64,000 nucleotides of DNA from Paragordius varius. Taxonomy: Eukaryota > Nematomorpha. The position numbers and the translations under genes are program-made. Where the stretch lies: NCBI GenBank assembly GCA_964247055.1, contig OZ176055.1:6386001-6450000 (forward strand). The letters are read 5' to 3'. How positions within the stretch are numbered: position 1 is the first letter of the stretch; the number at the start of each line of letters is the position of its first letter. Below, one piece after another: positions 49,290-62,189 of this stretch. The notes beneath the pieces were generated by a model that was not told the DNA's origin, searched no databases, and saw nothing but the letters and a program-made list of their open reading frames with translations.

Positions 49290-52200
49290 ACGATAAGCAT
49301 TGGTATGACAAAGCTAAAAAAAGTTTAATTCAAGCCGAAATCAATAGAGGTCGTAAAGTAGCATATTGTGCAAATGCGCCAAATATATCGTCAGAGTTTA
49401 AGAAACAACCGACTAGGAAATGGAAAGCAAAAAATATAATTTTATTTATTGGGGATGGAATGGGTTCTACTACTATAACAGCAGCTCGCATACTCAAAGG
49501 CCAGAAAGCTGGAAAGCCTGGAGAAGAAACGGAATTCGTGTGGGACATGTTCCCAAACACAGCTTTTGCCAAGGTTAAAACATAATTGTTAATTAATTTA
49601 TAATAAATTAAGCAATCAATGGAATTAAAAATTTAACAAATATGAATAATTATTTTTAGCCCTAAAATGCAATAATATAACATTTTTTCTGGTTGTTGAC
49701 AATTCTCGAGACTTATTCAGAAAATTTGTTTTAATATCATTTTATTAAAATGTTGTAAGCATGTAAATCCAGAATAATTGGATTATATTAATAATAGGCA
49801 AATGTAATTTTGTTTATCTATCCCTCAGACTTACAGCACTAATTTTCAAGTACCGGACAGTGCTTCGACTGCCACAGCCATTTTGTGTGGAGTCAAAACC
49901 AAATTTGGAGTTATTGGATTGAATGATTCGGTCTCATATGAAAATGATGAGAATGATTCGATTTCCAAATCAAGAATATCTTGTCTTTCTCAATGGTTTA
50001 TTGATCAAAGTATTTATATAGGTTTTTTAATTAATATTTAAATGACAACGAGAACGAATATTAGTAACAATTAATATTCCCAAAGTATCTAAAACTAAAT
50101 AATATCCAAATTTTTGCACACCTGGAAGTATCTGGTTAAATTTTAAATTAATTTAACGCTAAAATAATATACCATTTACAGTTCAAATTCACCCTTGAAC
50201 AATTCAAATTCACCCTCGAACAATTCGAATTCACCCTTGAACAATTCAAATTCACCTTCGAACAATTCAAATTCACCCTAAAAATAAATTATGTGTTTTA
50301 ATATAAAATATCTTTATGGCATAATTAATTATTTTTTACAGTATTATTTTAATATAAAACAAAATTTTATTTTTAAAAATATATTAAAATATAGGTAATT
50401 TTTAATCTTAAAAAACATGTTATTTATTTGAGGGTGAATTTGAATTGTTCGAGGGTGAATTTGAATTATTCAAGGGAATTGTTTAAGGGTGAATTTGAAT
50501 TGTTTAAGGGTGAATTTGAACTGTAAATGGTATATTATAAAATGTGTCATTACCATTTATATCATATTTAATATAATATAAGTAACAAAAATAATTGTAA
50601 CTTTCAAAACTACTAATCTTGATACCAATACATGTTGCGGTTATTTTTATTGAATTTTGATGTTAATTTAGGGTCGATTTAATTTAATTTACAAAAATAT
50701 TTTAGATAAATCCGTAGGAGTTGTGACGAATACTCGAATAACTCATGCCACACCCGCAGCTTTTTATGCTTATGCAACGGATCGGAATTACGAATCTGAC
50801 AAACTTTTTGTGATTCCAAATCATGAAAGGGTAGGACATTACATGTTTGAGAAAAAAAATTTGGCCCGCAAATACAAAGATATTGCTTGGCAACTGATAA
50901 ACAATGAACCTGGTAACAAATTTAAGGTTGTGTCGATTCCCCATACTATACAGTAAAAATTGAATTTATATACAGACAAAACGTAGAAAAAACAAAAAGA
51001 AATATGTTTCTTTTTCTCTAAAAGACCATTGTACCTTATTAACCCTTGATTTTTTTTTATTATTTGAAATAGTGTGAATTGCGAGATGTAAATTAGTAAC
51101 ACCTAATTAAATAATTTATATAAAATCAAGGTTTAAAAAATTATGGCTGTCTTTAAAAAATATTTGTCTTTAAGTTTTTACGTTTTGTCTCTATAATTTC
51201 AGTTTTTACTGTATAATGATTACTTATCGCATATATGAACACAAACTATTATACTATATTATAGGTCATTTTGGGAGGTGGTTGGAAAAATTTTCTGACA
51301 ATCAATGAAGATAATAAGGATCACGCTAAACTTTACACAGAACTGAACGCATTGGGTTTAAATATATCTGCCCTTACTGAATATAAACAAAAAATCTTGC
51401 GTACGATATCTTTCAATAACAACAATGACAATGAAACTGACGCAAAAAGGCAAGGCGTTCGTTTACAAGACAACCTGATAAAAAGATGGTTGATGGCGCA
51501 TAATTCTAAATATCATAATGCAGCTTACGTTACTAACAGAAGTCAACTTTTAAATATAAATCCCGATGAAACGGATTACTTAATGGGTAAAGAATTATTA
51601 CAAAGAATTAATATGTGTTAGACTCAATATGTATGTTTCGTTCATAGAATTAAAAATATTTACATGAACAACTTCTAAATATAAAATAAGACTTTCATTT
51701 ACATGATATAATTTTGGTTTAACTATCTACTCACGCATGTGAGTGTATGGCTAGCCCTCTTGCCTAGCAATAAAAAATAGATAAAGTTAATATAATGATA
51801 CTAAAACAGTAATACTTACAATAATAATTTGCCTAAATATCTATACATTTATCAGATTAATTAATCTTCGAATTGTCCTTCGATTATAGATCGCCAGGTT
51901 TTTACATATGGCTCATTAATTACTTTTGAAGTTAAAAAAAATGAGTTGGTTTTATGGAACTTATCTATATAAAGAATGGTATATATATTTTTTTAGAGAT
52001 AATAACTAAATTATATTATTAATAGTTATAAATAAGAAATCTATCTTGCAGCTCACATTTCATAAAAATATTTAAATAGCCAACACTGCTCAAAACTTGT
52101 GGAAAATTTAAATCTGTTAAATTTCACTTATTTAGGTTTATTCAATTATGACCATTTAAATTATGAAATAAATCGCCGAAAACACAAACATGGAGGGAAA

Positions 52201-55200
52201 ATTTTGGAGCCATCTCTTATTGACATGAGTTCAAAGGCTTTGGATATTCTATCAAAGGATCCCAACGGTTACCTTCTTTTGATTGAAGGTTTTTTGTTTC
52301 AAATTATTTTTTACCGCTTTTAAATATTTTACCAATATTTATAAACAACATAATAAAACCTATTTTTGTATTAATTTTAGGTTTTCTATAATAAGTAAGC
52401 AAATTGTCAATAATTTGTGTTACCTTATAGAAGTGACTAAATATATTCGCTATAATCTATTACATTTTTATGGTTTAATTATTTATAGAAGGATTAGATT
52501 TAATATATTTTCAAACTTACAATATTTTGAAGTTCGTTTAGAGAGTTTTGAACAAAAGGGGATGCTTTAATGTTGCATGGGTACACAAGCACATTAAATT
52601 AAAAATACCTAAATCCTTAACAAATTTGAATTATGATCTAAAATAAAAACCCTTTGCATCTAATAAAAGAAAATTAAACGATAAAAATTAATAATTTATA
52701 TGTAATAGCGTCCGGATTAATCACATATATTAAAATATTTCTCAAAAAATTAAAAAATATTCAGTGTTATTTATTTGAAGAATATCTTATTTAATAGGAT
52801 GCAGATAAAATAATTAAAATATTTATATTCCGGGCCGCTTATCCCAATCTAAAACCTGAATTTTTAGAATGTAAGGAAAATTATGGGACTATTTTTCTAT
52901 CTAAGGGCGTGTCGAATACATTGGCTTCACAGGCCGCATTTTCGGATCAAAAAATCCGATAAGCCACATTCTTAAAAACAATTCATAGGCATTAACACAA
53001 ATATTTTTTTAGATTTTAAATATAAAGCTGTAAAAAAACAAATATTTATTTTAACTTTTTTGGCCAAAATTTGGAAAGATAAATTTATTAAGTTTGTTTA
53101 AAATCAATTTTACTTATATTTCGTAAAATTTTGTAATCGAAATTTGTCGAGGGTCGCAGTTTTTTGGAGGGCCACGTGTAAAAAAACCATGGATCTAACC
53201 AACTTCAATGCCTTTATTTCGTCTATTTTAAATGGATCCATTAAATACAATTGAAATGACTTTTTATTTATAAAATGCGTAGAAGGCATATTTTGCAATA
53301 AATACAATATTTATTTCAGGTGGCCGAATAGACCATGGCCACCATGAAGGTAAAGCAAGGTTGGCTTTGGAAGAAACAATTATGTTTGAAAAAACAATCT
53401 CACATATATATCGAAAGCTAAAGCTCTTAAAATCTCTAAAGAACACGCTAATAGTTGTTACAGCTGACCATTCCCACGTTTTAAATATGGGCGGTTATCC
53501 CGTGCGTGGAAATCCAATACTAGGTAAATTATTTTTTTTCAATATTTTCAAAAAAATTTACTTTTAAATGTGTTGTTCCTTATTTTTATAGGCTTAGTAC
53601 AAGAATCAAAAACTAAACCATATGATCTATCATTTGACGGTTTACCATACACGGTATTAACGTATGGGAACGGGCCTGGAGCTATTTTTTCAAATGGTAG
53701 TACATTGCGTCCAAATTTAACCAATAGTGAAACAGGTATATTATGTGTGATAGGGCATTTTTAATTGTTATAAAATTTATAACGGGCTTATTACAGTAAA
53801 ATTTCAAACTATAGAGACTGAACGTAAAAAGTAAACAAAAATTTCCTCTAAGGCAACCAATATAACCATAATATAATTTATCGTTTTTGTTTGCAAAATA
53901 AGCGATAGAAATGTGTGGTACCCTATTATAATAATAATTGAGTTTGTAGAGATTGTGTGGAAAAAAATGAGGTTCAAAAGTATGGCTGTCTTTATAAAAA
54001 AATATTTCTCTTTACATTTTGTGGTATATCTACAATGCAACCAACACTTTACTTATTAAAAGTCATTATTATTTTAAATATATAATAAAATCAATGGATT
54101 TTGTTTTTTTGGCGCAAATTAAAAATTAATGCATAAATAGGGATTTTCTCAGCTGTTTTAAGATTATTAAAATATTTGTATCTTCAACCATAAGTCAATA
54201 ATATATGGATTTTAGGATTTTACACTATGTATATATAAGATAATCTATATATTTATAAAAATGGAAAATGCTGGCTTTGTGATCTGGTACAGGAAAACCG
54301 GTAGACCCAATCAAATCCAAATATCGAAAAAATATAATCATTAATAAATGTCCCGACAATAGCTTCGCCCTTTTTTTGAAATAGGCTCCCAGTTCGGGCC
54401 CACCCCGTATGAAAAACGGGTTTTTTTTGAAAACACAAGTCCACAAAATCGTGTTTTTGAGACAATTTTCCAGAGAACGTGTTGGACCATTCAATTTTAA
54501 ATATAATTTTTGTTTACTTATTTTCGATTGCGCCGAACATAGTCGAGCCACATTTTTGATTTAGGCCGTCTTTTTACCCGCTCCCCCCGTAAAATGCCAT
54601 TTTTCTCAAAAAACAAAGTCCACAAAAATAATTTTTTAAATCGATTTTTCCTCCTAGGTATGAGACCTTAAAAATTCAATAAAGATTCCACGTATTCCCT
54701 GTTAAAAGGCAAAAATTTTAGTCCACCGTTTATTTGATGATAGCTGCTGGGTAAGGAGCTACCCGCTAAAAACTGATTTTTTATATAACTTTGTGATCTG
54801 TTTCCGGAAAACCGATGAACCCATTCAAATCCAAACATCGAAAAAATATAATCATTAATGAATGCCCCGATAATAGCTTCGCCCTTTTTTGGAATTAGGT
54901 CCCCAGTTTGGGCCCACCCCGTGTGAAAAATGGGTTAAGTCAATTTTTTGGAGAACGTTTTAGACCATTCAATTTCAAATATGATTTTTGTTTACTTATT
55001 TTCGATTGCGCCGAACATAGTCGAGTCACTTTTTTGATTTAGGCCCTCTTTTTACCCGCTCCCCCCGTAAAATGCCATTTTTTTCAAAAAAAAACAAAGT
55101 CCACAAAAATATTTTTTTGATTGTATTTTTTTTGCCCACGGTATGAGACTGTAAAAATTCGAGAAAGATTTTTCGTATTGCCTGTTAAAAGGCAAAAATT

Positions 55201-58200
55201 TTAGTCAAGCTTTCTTTGATGATAGATGCTGAGTAAGGAGTATCTATCATATGTATAGCATGTTAAAAGATATATGGATATTAATACATTATTTATCCTC
55301 ATCTATATATTTATAAAAATGGAAAATGCTGGCTTTGTGATCTGGTACAGGAAAACCGGTAGACCCAATCAAATCCAAATATCGAAAAAATATAATCATT
55401 AATAAATGTCCCGACAATAGCTTCGCCCTTTTTTTGAAATAGGCTCCCAGTTCGGGCCCACCCCGTATGAAAAACGGGTTTTTTTTGAAAACACAAGTCC
55501 ACAAAATCGTGTTTTTGAGACAATTTTCCAGAGAACGTGTTGGACCATTCAATTTTAAATATAATTTTTGTTTACTTATTTTCGATTGCGCCGAACATAG
55601 TCGAGCCACATTTTTGATTTAGGCCGTCTTTTTACCCGCTCCCCCCGTAAAATGCCATTTTTCTCAAAAAACAAAGTCCACAAAAATAATTTTTTAAATC
55701 GATTTTTCCTCCTAGGTATGAGACCTTAAAAATTCAATAAAGATTCCACGTATTCCCTGTTAAAAGGCAAAAATTTTAGTCCACCGTTTATTTGATGATA
55801 GCTGCTGGGTAAGGAGCTACCCGCTAAAAACTGATTTTTTATATAACTTTGTGATCTGTTTCCGGAAAACCGATGAACCCATTCAAATCCAAACATCGAA
55901 AAAATATAATCATTAATGAATGCCCCGATAATAGCTTCGCCCTTTTTTGGAATTAGGTCCCCAGTTTGGGCCCACCCCGTGTGAAAAATGGGTTAAGTCA
56001 ATTTTTTGGAGAACGTTTTAGACCATTCAATTTCAAATATGATTTTTGTTTACTTATTTTCGATTGCGCCGAACATAGTCGAGTCACTTTTTTGATTTAG
56101 GCCCTCTTTTTACCCGCTCCCCCCGTAAAATGCCATTTTTTTCAAAAAAAAACAAAGTCCACAAAAATATTTTTTTGATTGTATTTTTTTTGCCCACGGT
56201 ATGAGACTGTAAAAATTCGAGAAAGATTTTTCGTATTGCCTGTTAAAAGGCAAAAATTTTAGTCAAGCTTTCTTTGATGATAGATGCTGAGTAAGGAGTA
56301 TCTATCATATGTATAGCATGTTAAAAGATATATGGATATTAATACATTATTTATCCTCATCTATATATTTATAAAAATGGAAAATGCTGGCTTTGTGATC
56401 TGGTACAGGAAAACCGGTAGACCCAATCAAATCCAAATATCGAAAAAATATAATCATTAATAAATGTCCCGACAATAGCTTCGCCCTTTTTTTGAAATAG
56501 GCTCCCAGTTCGGGCCCACCCCGTATGAAAAACGGGTTTTTTTTGAAAACACAAGTCCACAAAATCGTGTTTTTGAGACAATTTTCCAGAGAACGTGTTG
56601 GACCATTCAATTTTAAATATAATTTTTGTTTACTTATTTTCGATTGCGCCGAACATAGTCGAGCCACATTTTTGATTTAGGCCGTCTTTTTACCCGCTCC
56701 CCCCGTAAAATGCCATTTTTCTCAAAAAACAAAGTCCACAAAAATAATTTTTTAAATCGATTTTTCCTCCTAGGTATGAGACCTTAAAAATTCAATAAAG
56801 ATTCCACGTATTCCCTGTTAAAAGGCAAAAATTTTAGTCCACCGTTTATTTGATGATAGCTGCTGGGTAAGGAGCTACCCGCTAAAAACTGATTTTTCAT
56901 ATAACTTTGTGATCTGTTTCCGGAAAACCGATGAACCCATTCAAATCCAAACATCGAAAAAATATAATCATTAATGAATGCCCCGATAATAGCTTCGCCC
57001 TTTTTTGGAATTAGGTCCCCAGTTTGGGCCCACCCCGTGTGAAAAATGGGTTAAGTCAATTTTTTGGAGAACGTTTTAGACCATTCAATTTCAAATATGA
57101 TTTTTGTTTACTTATTTTCGATTGCGCCGAACATAGTCGAGTCACTTTTTTGATTTAGGCCCTCTTTTTACCCGCTCCCCCCGTAAAATGCCATTTTTTT
57201 CAAAAAAAAACAAAGTCCACAAAAATATTTTTTTGATTGTATTTTTTTTGCCCACGGTATGAGACTGTAAAAATTCGAGAAAGATTTTTCGTATTGCCTG
57301 TTAAAAGGCAAAAATTTTAGTCAAGCTTTCTTTGATGATAGATGCTGAGTAAGGAGTATCTATCATATGTATAGGATGTTAAAAGATATATGGATATTAA
57401 TACATTATTTATCCTCATCTATATATTTATAAAAATGGAAAATGCTGGCTTTGTGATCTGGTACAGGAAAACCGGTAGACCCAATCAAATCCAAATATCG
57501 AAAAAATATAATCATTAATAAATGTCCCGACAATAGCTTCGCCCTTTTTTTGAAATAGGCTCCCAGTTCGGGCCCACCCCGTATGAAAAACGGGTTTTTT
57601 TTGAAAACACAAGTCCACAAAATCGTGTTTTTGAGACAATTTTCCAGAGAACGTGTTGGACCATTCAATTTTAAATATAATTTTTGTTTACTTATTTTCG
57701 ATTGCGCCGAACATAGTCGAGCCACATTTTTGATTTAGGCCGTCTTTTTACCCGCTCCCCCCGTAAAATGCCTTTTTTATTAAAAAACAAAGTCCACAAA
57801 AATAATTTTTTAAATCTATTTCTCCCCCAAGTAAACAATAAATTAGTATGAATGCACCGTTTTAAGATTCCTATGAATTCATAGCTATTAAATAATTTTT
57901 CGAAATAATCCACATATGTAGATCATTTTATTGTCCCTTTTTTCAAATAACCCCCTCCCCCCAGAAGTCCGAAGGACTTCCTCGGGCTGCGTAGCAGCAC
58001 GAGATTTACGCTAGTTATGTATATAAAGTGAATATTTTCAATAATTTTTTTATATAATAGCCCAAATTGCTGGGCCATGCCTAACATGTTCCCGTGTATA
58101 TATGTTATGTTTTAAGACAGAATTGAGGATTTTGAATTTAAAAAATGTGGAATGTTAATTACGCGAAAATTTCTAATAAGGAATTAGATAATATAGTTAT

Positions 58201-58578
58201 TATTGTTGCCTAGAGAACCATAAATATTTAAAAAAGTATATAGTATATTACAAATATCGGCGTTTAAAACTGGGAACCGTTAACCTTTTCTAAAAAAAGT
58301 AACGCTTAGTTTATCGTTATTCATATTTCAAAAATTTATATATATCTAACCCAGGAATTTGTCAAATTTAATCTTTAGACGATCCTAATTTCCAATTTCC
58401 CGCAGCCATTCCAATGAGAGAGGAAACCCATGGGGGAGAAGACGTACCTATTTATGCTATAGGACCAGGGAGTCATTTGTTTTTTGGAGTTCAAGAACAA
58501 TCTTATATTGCCCATTCTCTAGCCTACGCAACTTGTGTCGGTCCATATACGCATGTCTGCGAAAGGGGATGTTTTTGA
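49290..58578 (+). CDS. ALP: Alkaline phosphatase (5' exon missing from model)
   Basis: Exons: 49290-49573, 49829-50009, 50706-50926, 51265-51586, 52136-52288, 53320-53523, 53592-53735, 58379-58578; about 569 residues plus an unseen first exon that must end one base into a codon. It hydrolyses phosphate monoesters and is normally extracellular or membrane-bound. Metal and catalytic motifs are all present: IGDGMG, VPDSASTATA (nucleophilic Ser), THATPAA, GRIDHGHHEG, TADHSH and ETHGGED. Strong stretches such as TAARILKGQ and GEET match animal tissue-nonspecific enzymes. The C-terminus ends CVGPYTHVCERGCF with no hydrophobic GPI-attachment tail, so it may be secreted or continue into an unrecognised exon. 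The 4.6-kb last intron contains the tandem Helitron array. Confidence 0.93.
50166..50536. mobile_element. Foldback element with tandem 20-bp subrepeats in its arms
   Basis: The left arm is four to five direct copies of a unit like GAACAATTCAAATTCACCCT (50178-50281). The right arm (50437-50525) is the inverse, TGAATTTGAATTGTTCGAGG-type copies. The outer ends AATATACCATTTACAGTTC and GAACTGTAAATGGTATATT pair exactly. The loop is about 155 bp and AT-rich. It lies in alkaline phosphatase intron 50010-50705. The structure matches the foldback class of DNA elements. Confidence 0.75.
50951..51211. mobile_element. MITE copy 8, best preserved (261 bp, TA target)
   Basis: Starts CAGTAAAAATTGAATTTATA followed by CAGACAAAACGTAGAAA. 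Ends TACGTTTTGTCTCTATAATT then TCAGTTTTTACTG. Flanked by TA on both sides, as for Tc1/mariner-derived MITEs. No coding capacity. It lies in alkaline phosphatase intron 50927-51264. Confidence 0.85.
53797..54030. mobile_element. MITE copy 9
   Basis: CAGTAAAATTTCAAACTATAGAGACTGAACGTAAAAAG at the left, GTATGGCTGTCTTTATAAAAAAATATTTCTC near the right, then ACATTTTGTGGTATATCTACAAT. It lies in the last alkaline phosphatase intron, just before the Helitron array. Confidence 0.55.
54244..55301. repeat. Two-part repeat unit (A+B) of the Helitron array
   Basis: One 1058-bp period contains two diverged half-units. A (from 54244) has TGATCTGGTACAGGAAAACC and GTAGACCCAATCAAATCC. B (from about 54780) has TGATCTGTTTCCGGAAAACC and ATGAACCCATTCAAATCC. 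A and B differ much more than successive AB units do, as in a higher-order repeat. Confidence 0.8.
54244..58014 (+). mobile_element. Tandem Helitron-like array, 1058-bp period
   Basis: Begins TCTATATATTTATAAAAATGG after an A and ends CTAG before a T, the Helitron insertion pattern (between A and T, 5' TC, 3' CTRR). Just before the end are two hairpins: GAAGTCC-GAA-GGACTTC (57963-57979) and GCTGC-GTA-GCAGC (57987-57999). The 5' end recurs at about 55302, 56360 and 57418, exactly 1058 bp apart, and copies are almost identical. Only the final, partial copy has the hairpin/CTAG terminus. No Rep/helicase gene is present, so the element is non-autonomous. Confidence 0.8.
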
Positions 58579-61500
58579 TGCATAGATTTGGCCTATTTTC
58601 TTAAAAAATCTGTAGATATGCATTTGGCAACTATGTTTAATATTAAAATATCAAATGTGCGTTTTAATAAAAAATTATTTGGTTAATTATATATTATAGT
58701 CACATCGTCGCTAATCTAGTTCTTTTTATCTAATTGCCTAAACACGTCTTAATTGCGACATTTGTAAATTTCCTCATCAGAGCAGATTACAATGTCCACA
58801 AAATCCTAAAAAAATTATATCTTATAAAAAATGTATCAATAGAGTCTTTTGGTTTTGTTTACGAGTAATAAAAGAAAGTCATAACCACTACTCTAATCAG
58901 ATGAACAATTTGCGACATTTTGTTAAATGAACCTTTTTAGTGAAGGCTAAGCTTTATTTCAAATATATGATTGAAATATATGATAAACTATATTTAAAGA
59001 GATGAACAATATATTTATAAAACATTAGTTTTAGATGTGAGCTCAGAAAATCCCAAAAATTTGCCCCCACTAAAATAAACGAGTTTTCTGAAAACAAACG
59101 CAAAAAAGGCTAGATTTTTCCATAAATTTTTTAAATAAATGCTAGATTATGGCATCAAAATAATTTTGAAAAATGCAACTTTAAAAATTCAATATTATTT
59201 TATACTCAAATTTTTATCGCAAAATATATCCATAATGCGTTTAGAAATGTCAAAAAATAAAGATTTTCGATGTCAAATCTAAAAATTATTATTATTTAAT
59301 TTAGCGTGCTTTATAATTATAGTTTTAAGTGGCTTTTAATACCCTAAATTATTTATTAAATTTTTGGAATATTCGGCGGTTTATTTGCAAATATTCAAAC
59401 AACTATAAAATTTCATGGGTATTATAGCCGTGAAACAAGAATACTATTTTTTGGAAAATTATTGGTGGGTATCACTGGTTTATGATATATTGTATTAAAA
59501 CATTGCGCTTAACACATTATGTTTGATAAGATTTTTTTGGTAGAAGCGAGATGCTTTAAACCAAATATCATTAAAATATAATACTATAAACAATATATAT
59601 ATAGAATTTCAATTTTTTGATGTAGGCGCCAAAAGTCGCATATTTTTTCGCCCTTTAAAATGGCAAAAATGCCGATATTTTGCGAATTTTTTTGATTTAG
59701 ATCATGGCATCAAAAAATGTTTATAAAAAAATGCATACTTATTTCCAAAATAAATTTATAGCGAATTTTTTTAAATCATGCTTCATACCATTTTGAGGGT
59801 TGAAGGAAACAGTATATAATGTTTTGAGGCACACTTTTCTTGATAATTGGATGAAACTGAAAATTTTATAAATTCAGAATTTATAATAAAAATATTCGTT
59901 TGTGGCCAAATTTATGTTAAATAAAATTTTTTTCCACAAAATTCACCCGAAAAGCGTTAAACATTTAAATAAAAATTCTGAGGGTATATAAATGTTCGGC
60001 ATCAAGTAATTAAGTAAAAAAAGTGTTTGCATAATATAAAATGTTTTTATCCCATTTTAACTATCAGAGTGTCCACAAAAAATAACCGGATGCGAAAATG
60101 TGTCGGGATTATCATGGCGGTTTTGGTCCTGAGTGATATAAGAAAGTAATTTATATTTTTGTGTGTGTTTCATATCAAATAGCATTTACCCATAGTTTTT
60201 AAATAAATTTTTTGGTTAAAGCCAAAGGCTTCATTCCAAAAAACTACTCCTAAATAAATCATAAAATACTTATAAAAGGAAAACAATATTTTAAAAATAA
60301 AGTACGCTCCAACAAAATTTTACCAAAGAAAATTTTTTGCAAAAAGTATGTATTTTAAAAAAATTTTTAGAATAGCGAAAAGTTTTAGATTTTAATGTTA
60401 CATTTAAAAATTAAATATTTTTAACCTTTTACTTAATGTAGATAATTTTTGATATGTTTTAATGATATTTTTTGGAATGAATTTAGCTTTCGCCAAAAAA
60501 ATTTATTTGAAAAAATAAGCGCAAATTTGCCATTTTCTGTATGGAGAAGTTACCACAAAAGAGTAATTAAAATTCTTAACACTTCATTACCTTTTCACTT
60601 TTAGGACCTAGTTTACCCTTTAAAAATGTTTTACATCCCAGAACAAACTACAGTTTTAAAAGTAATTTTAGTTAATATGTAATTTTCAAACATCATTCTC
60701 ATTGATAAAAAAACCCTTATATTTTAACGATTTTGTGGTTTCTAGAGTCTAAAATTGGGACAGCTTCAAAACACTATTGCTGATATAAAAACGAAATACA
60801 TAAGGTTGCGGGTAAAATATAGTCTAAAAAAGTCAAGTTAATTATTTGTATTTTCTAGCTATTATATAATGATATTGTTGTAAAAGCCATTTAAAAAAAT
60901 TTACTGAAAATGGGGTAAAATAATGAGGAATTTTTTATTTTACATTTTTTGAATATAATTTTTTTTGTGTAATAGGCCTAAAAGGATAAGCATATTTAGA
61001 TTTGGCTTTATACCTAAAACACATTTTAAGATATTTAAATTTCTGATAACTCTGGGATATATAACTGCGTCAAAAATGAATGAAATGTAAAATCATTCGT
61101 AAAATCAAATCAAAAGACATAATAATCTGATACTTTTCCTGTCATAATTAATTTTAATCATCTCCGAAATCGGACGCGGCTTTAGCAAACAGTTTGTATG
61201 GTGGTTCCTAACTCATTAGCTTTCGTTTTATAAATTAACCATCCGAGTTCTCTTCCACTCTGCTGGATAAATAACTATAACGCACTTCAGAATATGTTGA
61301 TAAATTATTTTAGACTGACTGATTGATAAGCGATTATCTTGGCTAATATAATGCTTTCTAAAATGCCTGGAATAAATAAAAACCTAGCTAATTTGTAGAG
61401 AAAATTTAAATTATCTAAATTTTATTTTCTGCATAAGTTAATATATTTATGTTTAATTATTATATCATATTCTTATAATAACAAATTTACTTAAAATAAA

Positions 61501-61586
61501 TCAAATGTAAAATGATAGCAAAATAAATAATTTATTTACATTTGCATTAACATACATATTACCATGTGAAACATGCTAGCGATCTA
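58579..61586. other. Intergenic 3 kb, no gene
   Basis: Very AT-rich, with weak internal similarity (GGCATCAAAA near 59150 and 59705). About 60560-61080 matches the order of blocks at 1850-2400. No coding exon or RNA gene recognised. Confidence 0.45.
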
Positions 61587-62189
61587 ATGAATTCTGATTA
61601 TGTCGAAAAACTTAATTATGTGATGTATAATTTGATTGGGGAAGGTAGATATAAACCAAAAGATTATAAACAAAATCAAATAATAATGCCAATTACACTC
61701 ATTAATTTTTTGAGACCCAAAAGTCCCGAGGAACTTAAAATTGAACAAATAATGAGTAGTTGCCCTACTAAAGCATGTTTAAGTTTTGTAATGGGGGGAC
61801 TAATAGGTGGTGTATTTGGATTATTCACATCCGCAGTTGATCCAAATATGAATCCTAATTATTACAATCAAACCGGATTAGCTGTTACCACTAAAGAAGT
61901 TTTGAAAGACATGTACACTCGAAGCAAATCCTATGCAAAAAACTTTGCTATTCTGGGTGCAATGTTTTCAATTACTGAATGCTCAATCGAATCTTACAGG
62001 TTTGCTCATACGTTTTTTATTAAATTTAATAATATATAAAATAGGGGAAAAACTGATTGGAAAAATGCTACATACTCGGGTTTCATTACTGGAGGAATAT
62101 TAGGAATGAGAGCTGGATACAAAGCAGCAGCGTTGGGTGCTTTCGGATTTGGAGCATTTTCAACCCTTATCGAATATTTCATGCGATAA
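61587..62189 (+). CDS. TIMM22: TIM22, core of the mitochondrial carrier translocase
   Basis: Exons 61587-61999 and 62045-62189 with a 45-nt intron; 185 residues (human 194). TIM22 forms the inner-membrane channel that inserts carrier proteins and other multispanning proteins. [59 protein letters not shown] and the GKTDWKN...[13 protein letters not shown] stretch align throughout with human TIMM22 (for example [33 protein letters not shown]). The start at 61587 is the first in-frame ATG that precedes the conserved [16 protein letters not shown]. An earlier ATG at 61564 is followed directly by TGA. AATAAA lies at 62359. A decayed duplicate follows. Confidence 0.95.

Noticed and set aside
50178-50525. 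CRISPR-like array
   Set aside because: The 20-bp units are directly adjacent with no unique spacers and are mirrored in inverse orientation, so this is a foldback element in an animal genome.
54253-57725. Repeated protein genes on the minus strand at 1058-bp spacing
   Set aside because: The identical short frames recur because the DNA is a tandem repeat. Two overlapping frames stay open equally, the translations match no known domain, and related units at 46559-48900 have lost them.
57958-58014. tRNA or small RNA gene suggested by the GC-rich hairpins
   Set aside because: The two short hairpins and CTAG end fit a Helitron 3' terminus; there is no cloverleaf and no box elements.
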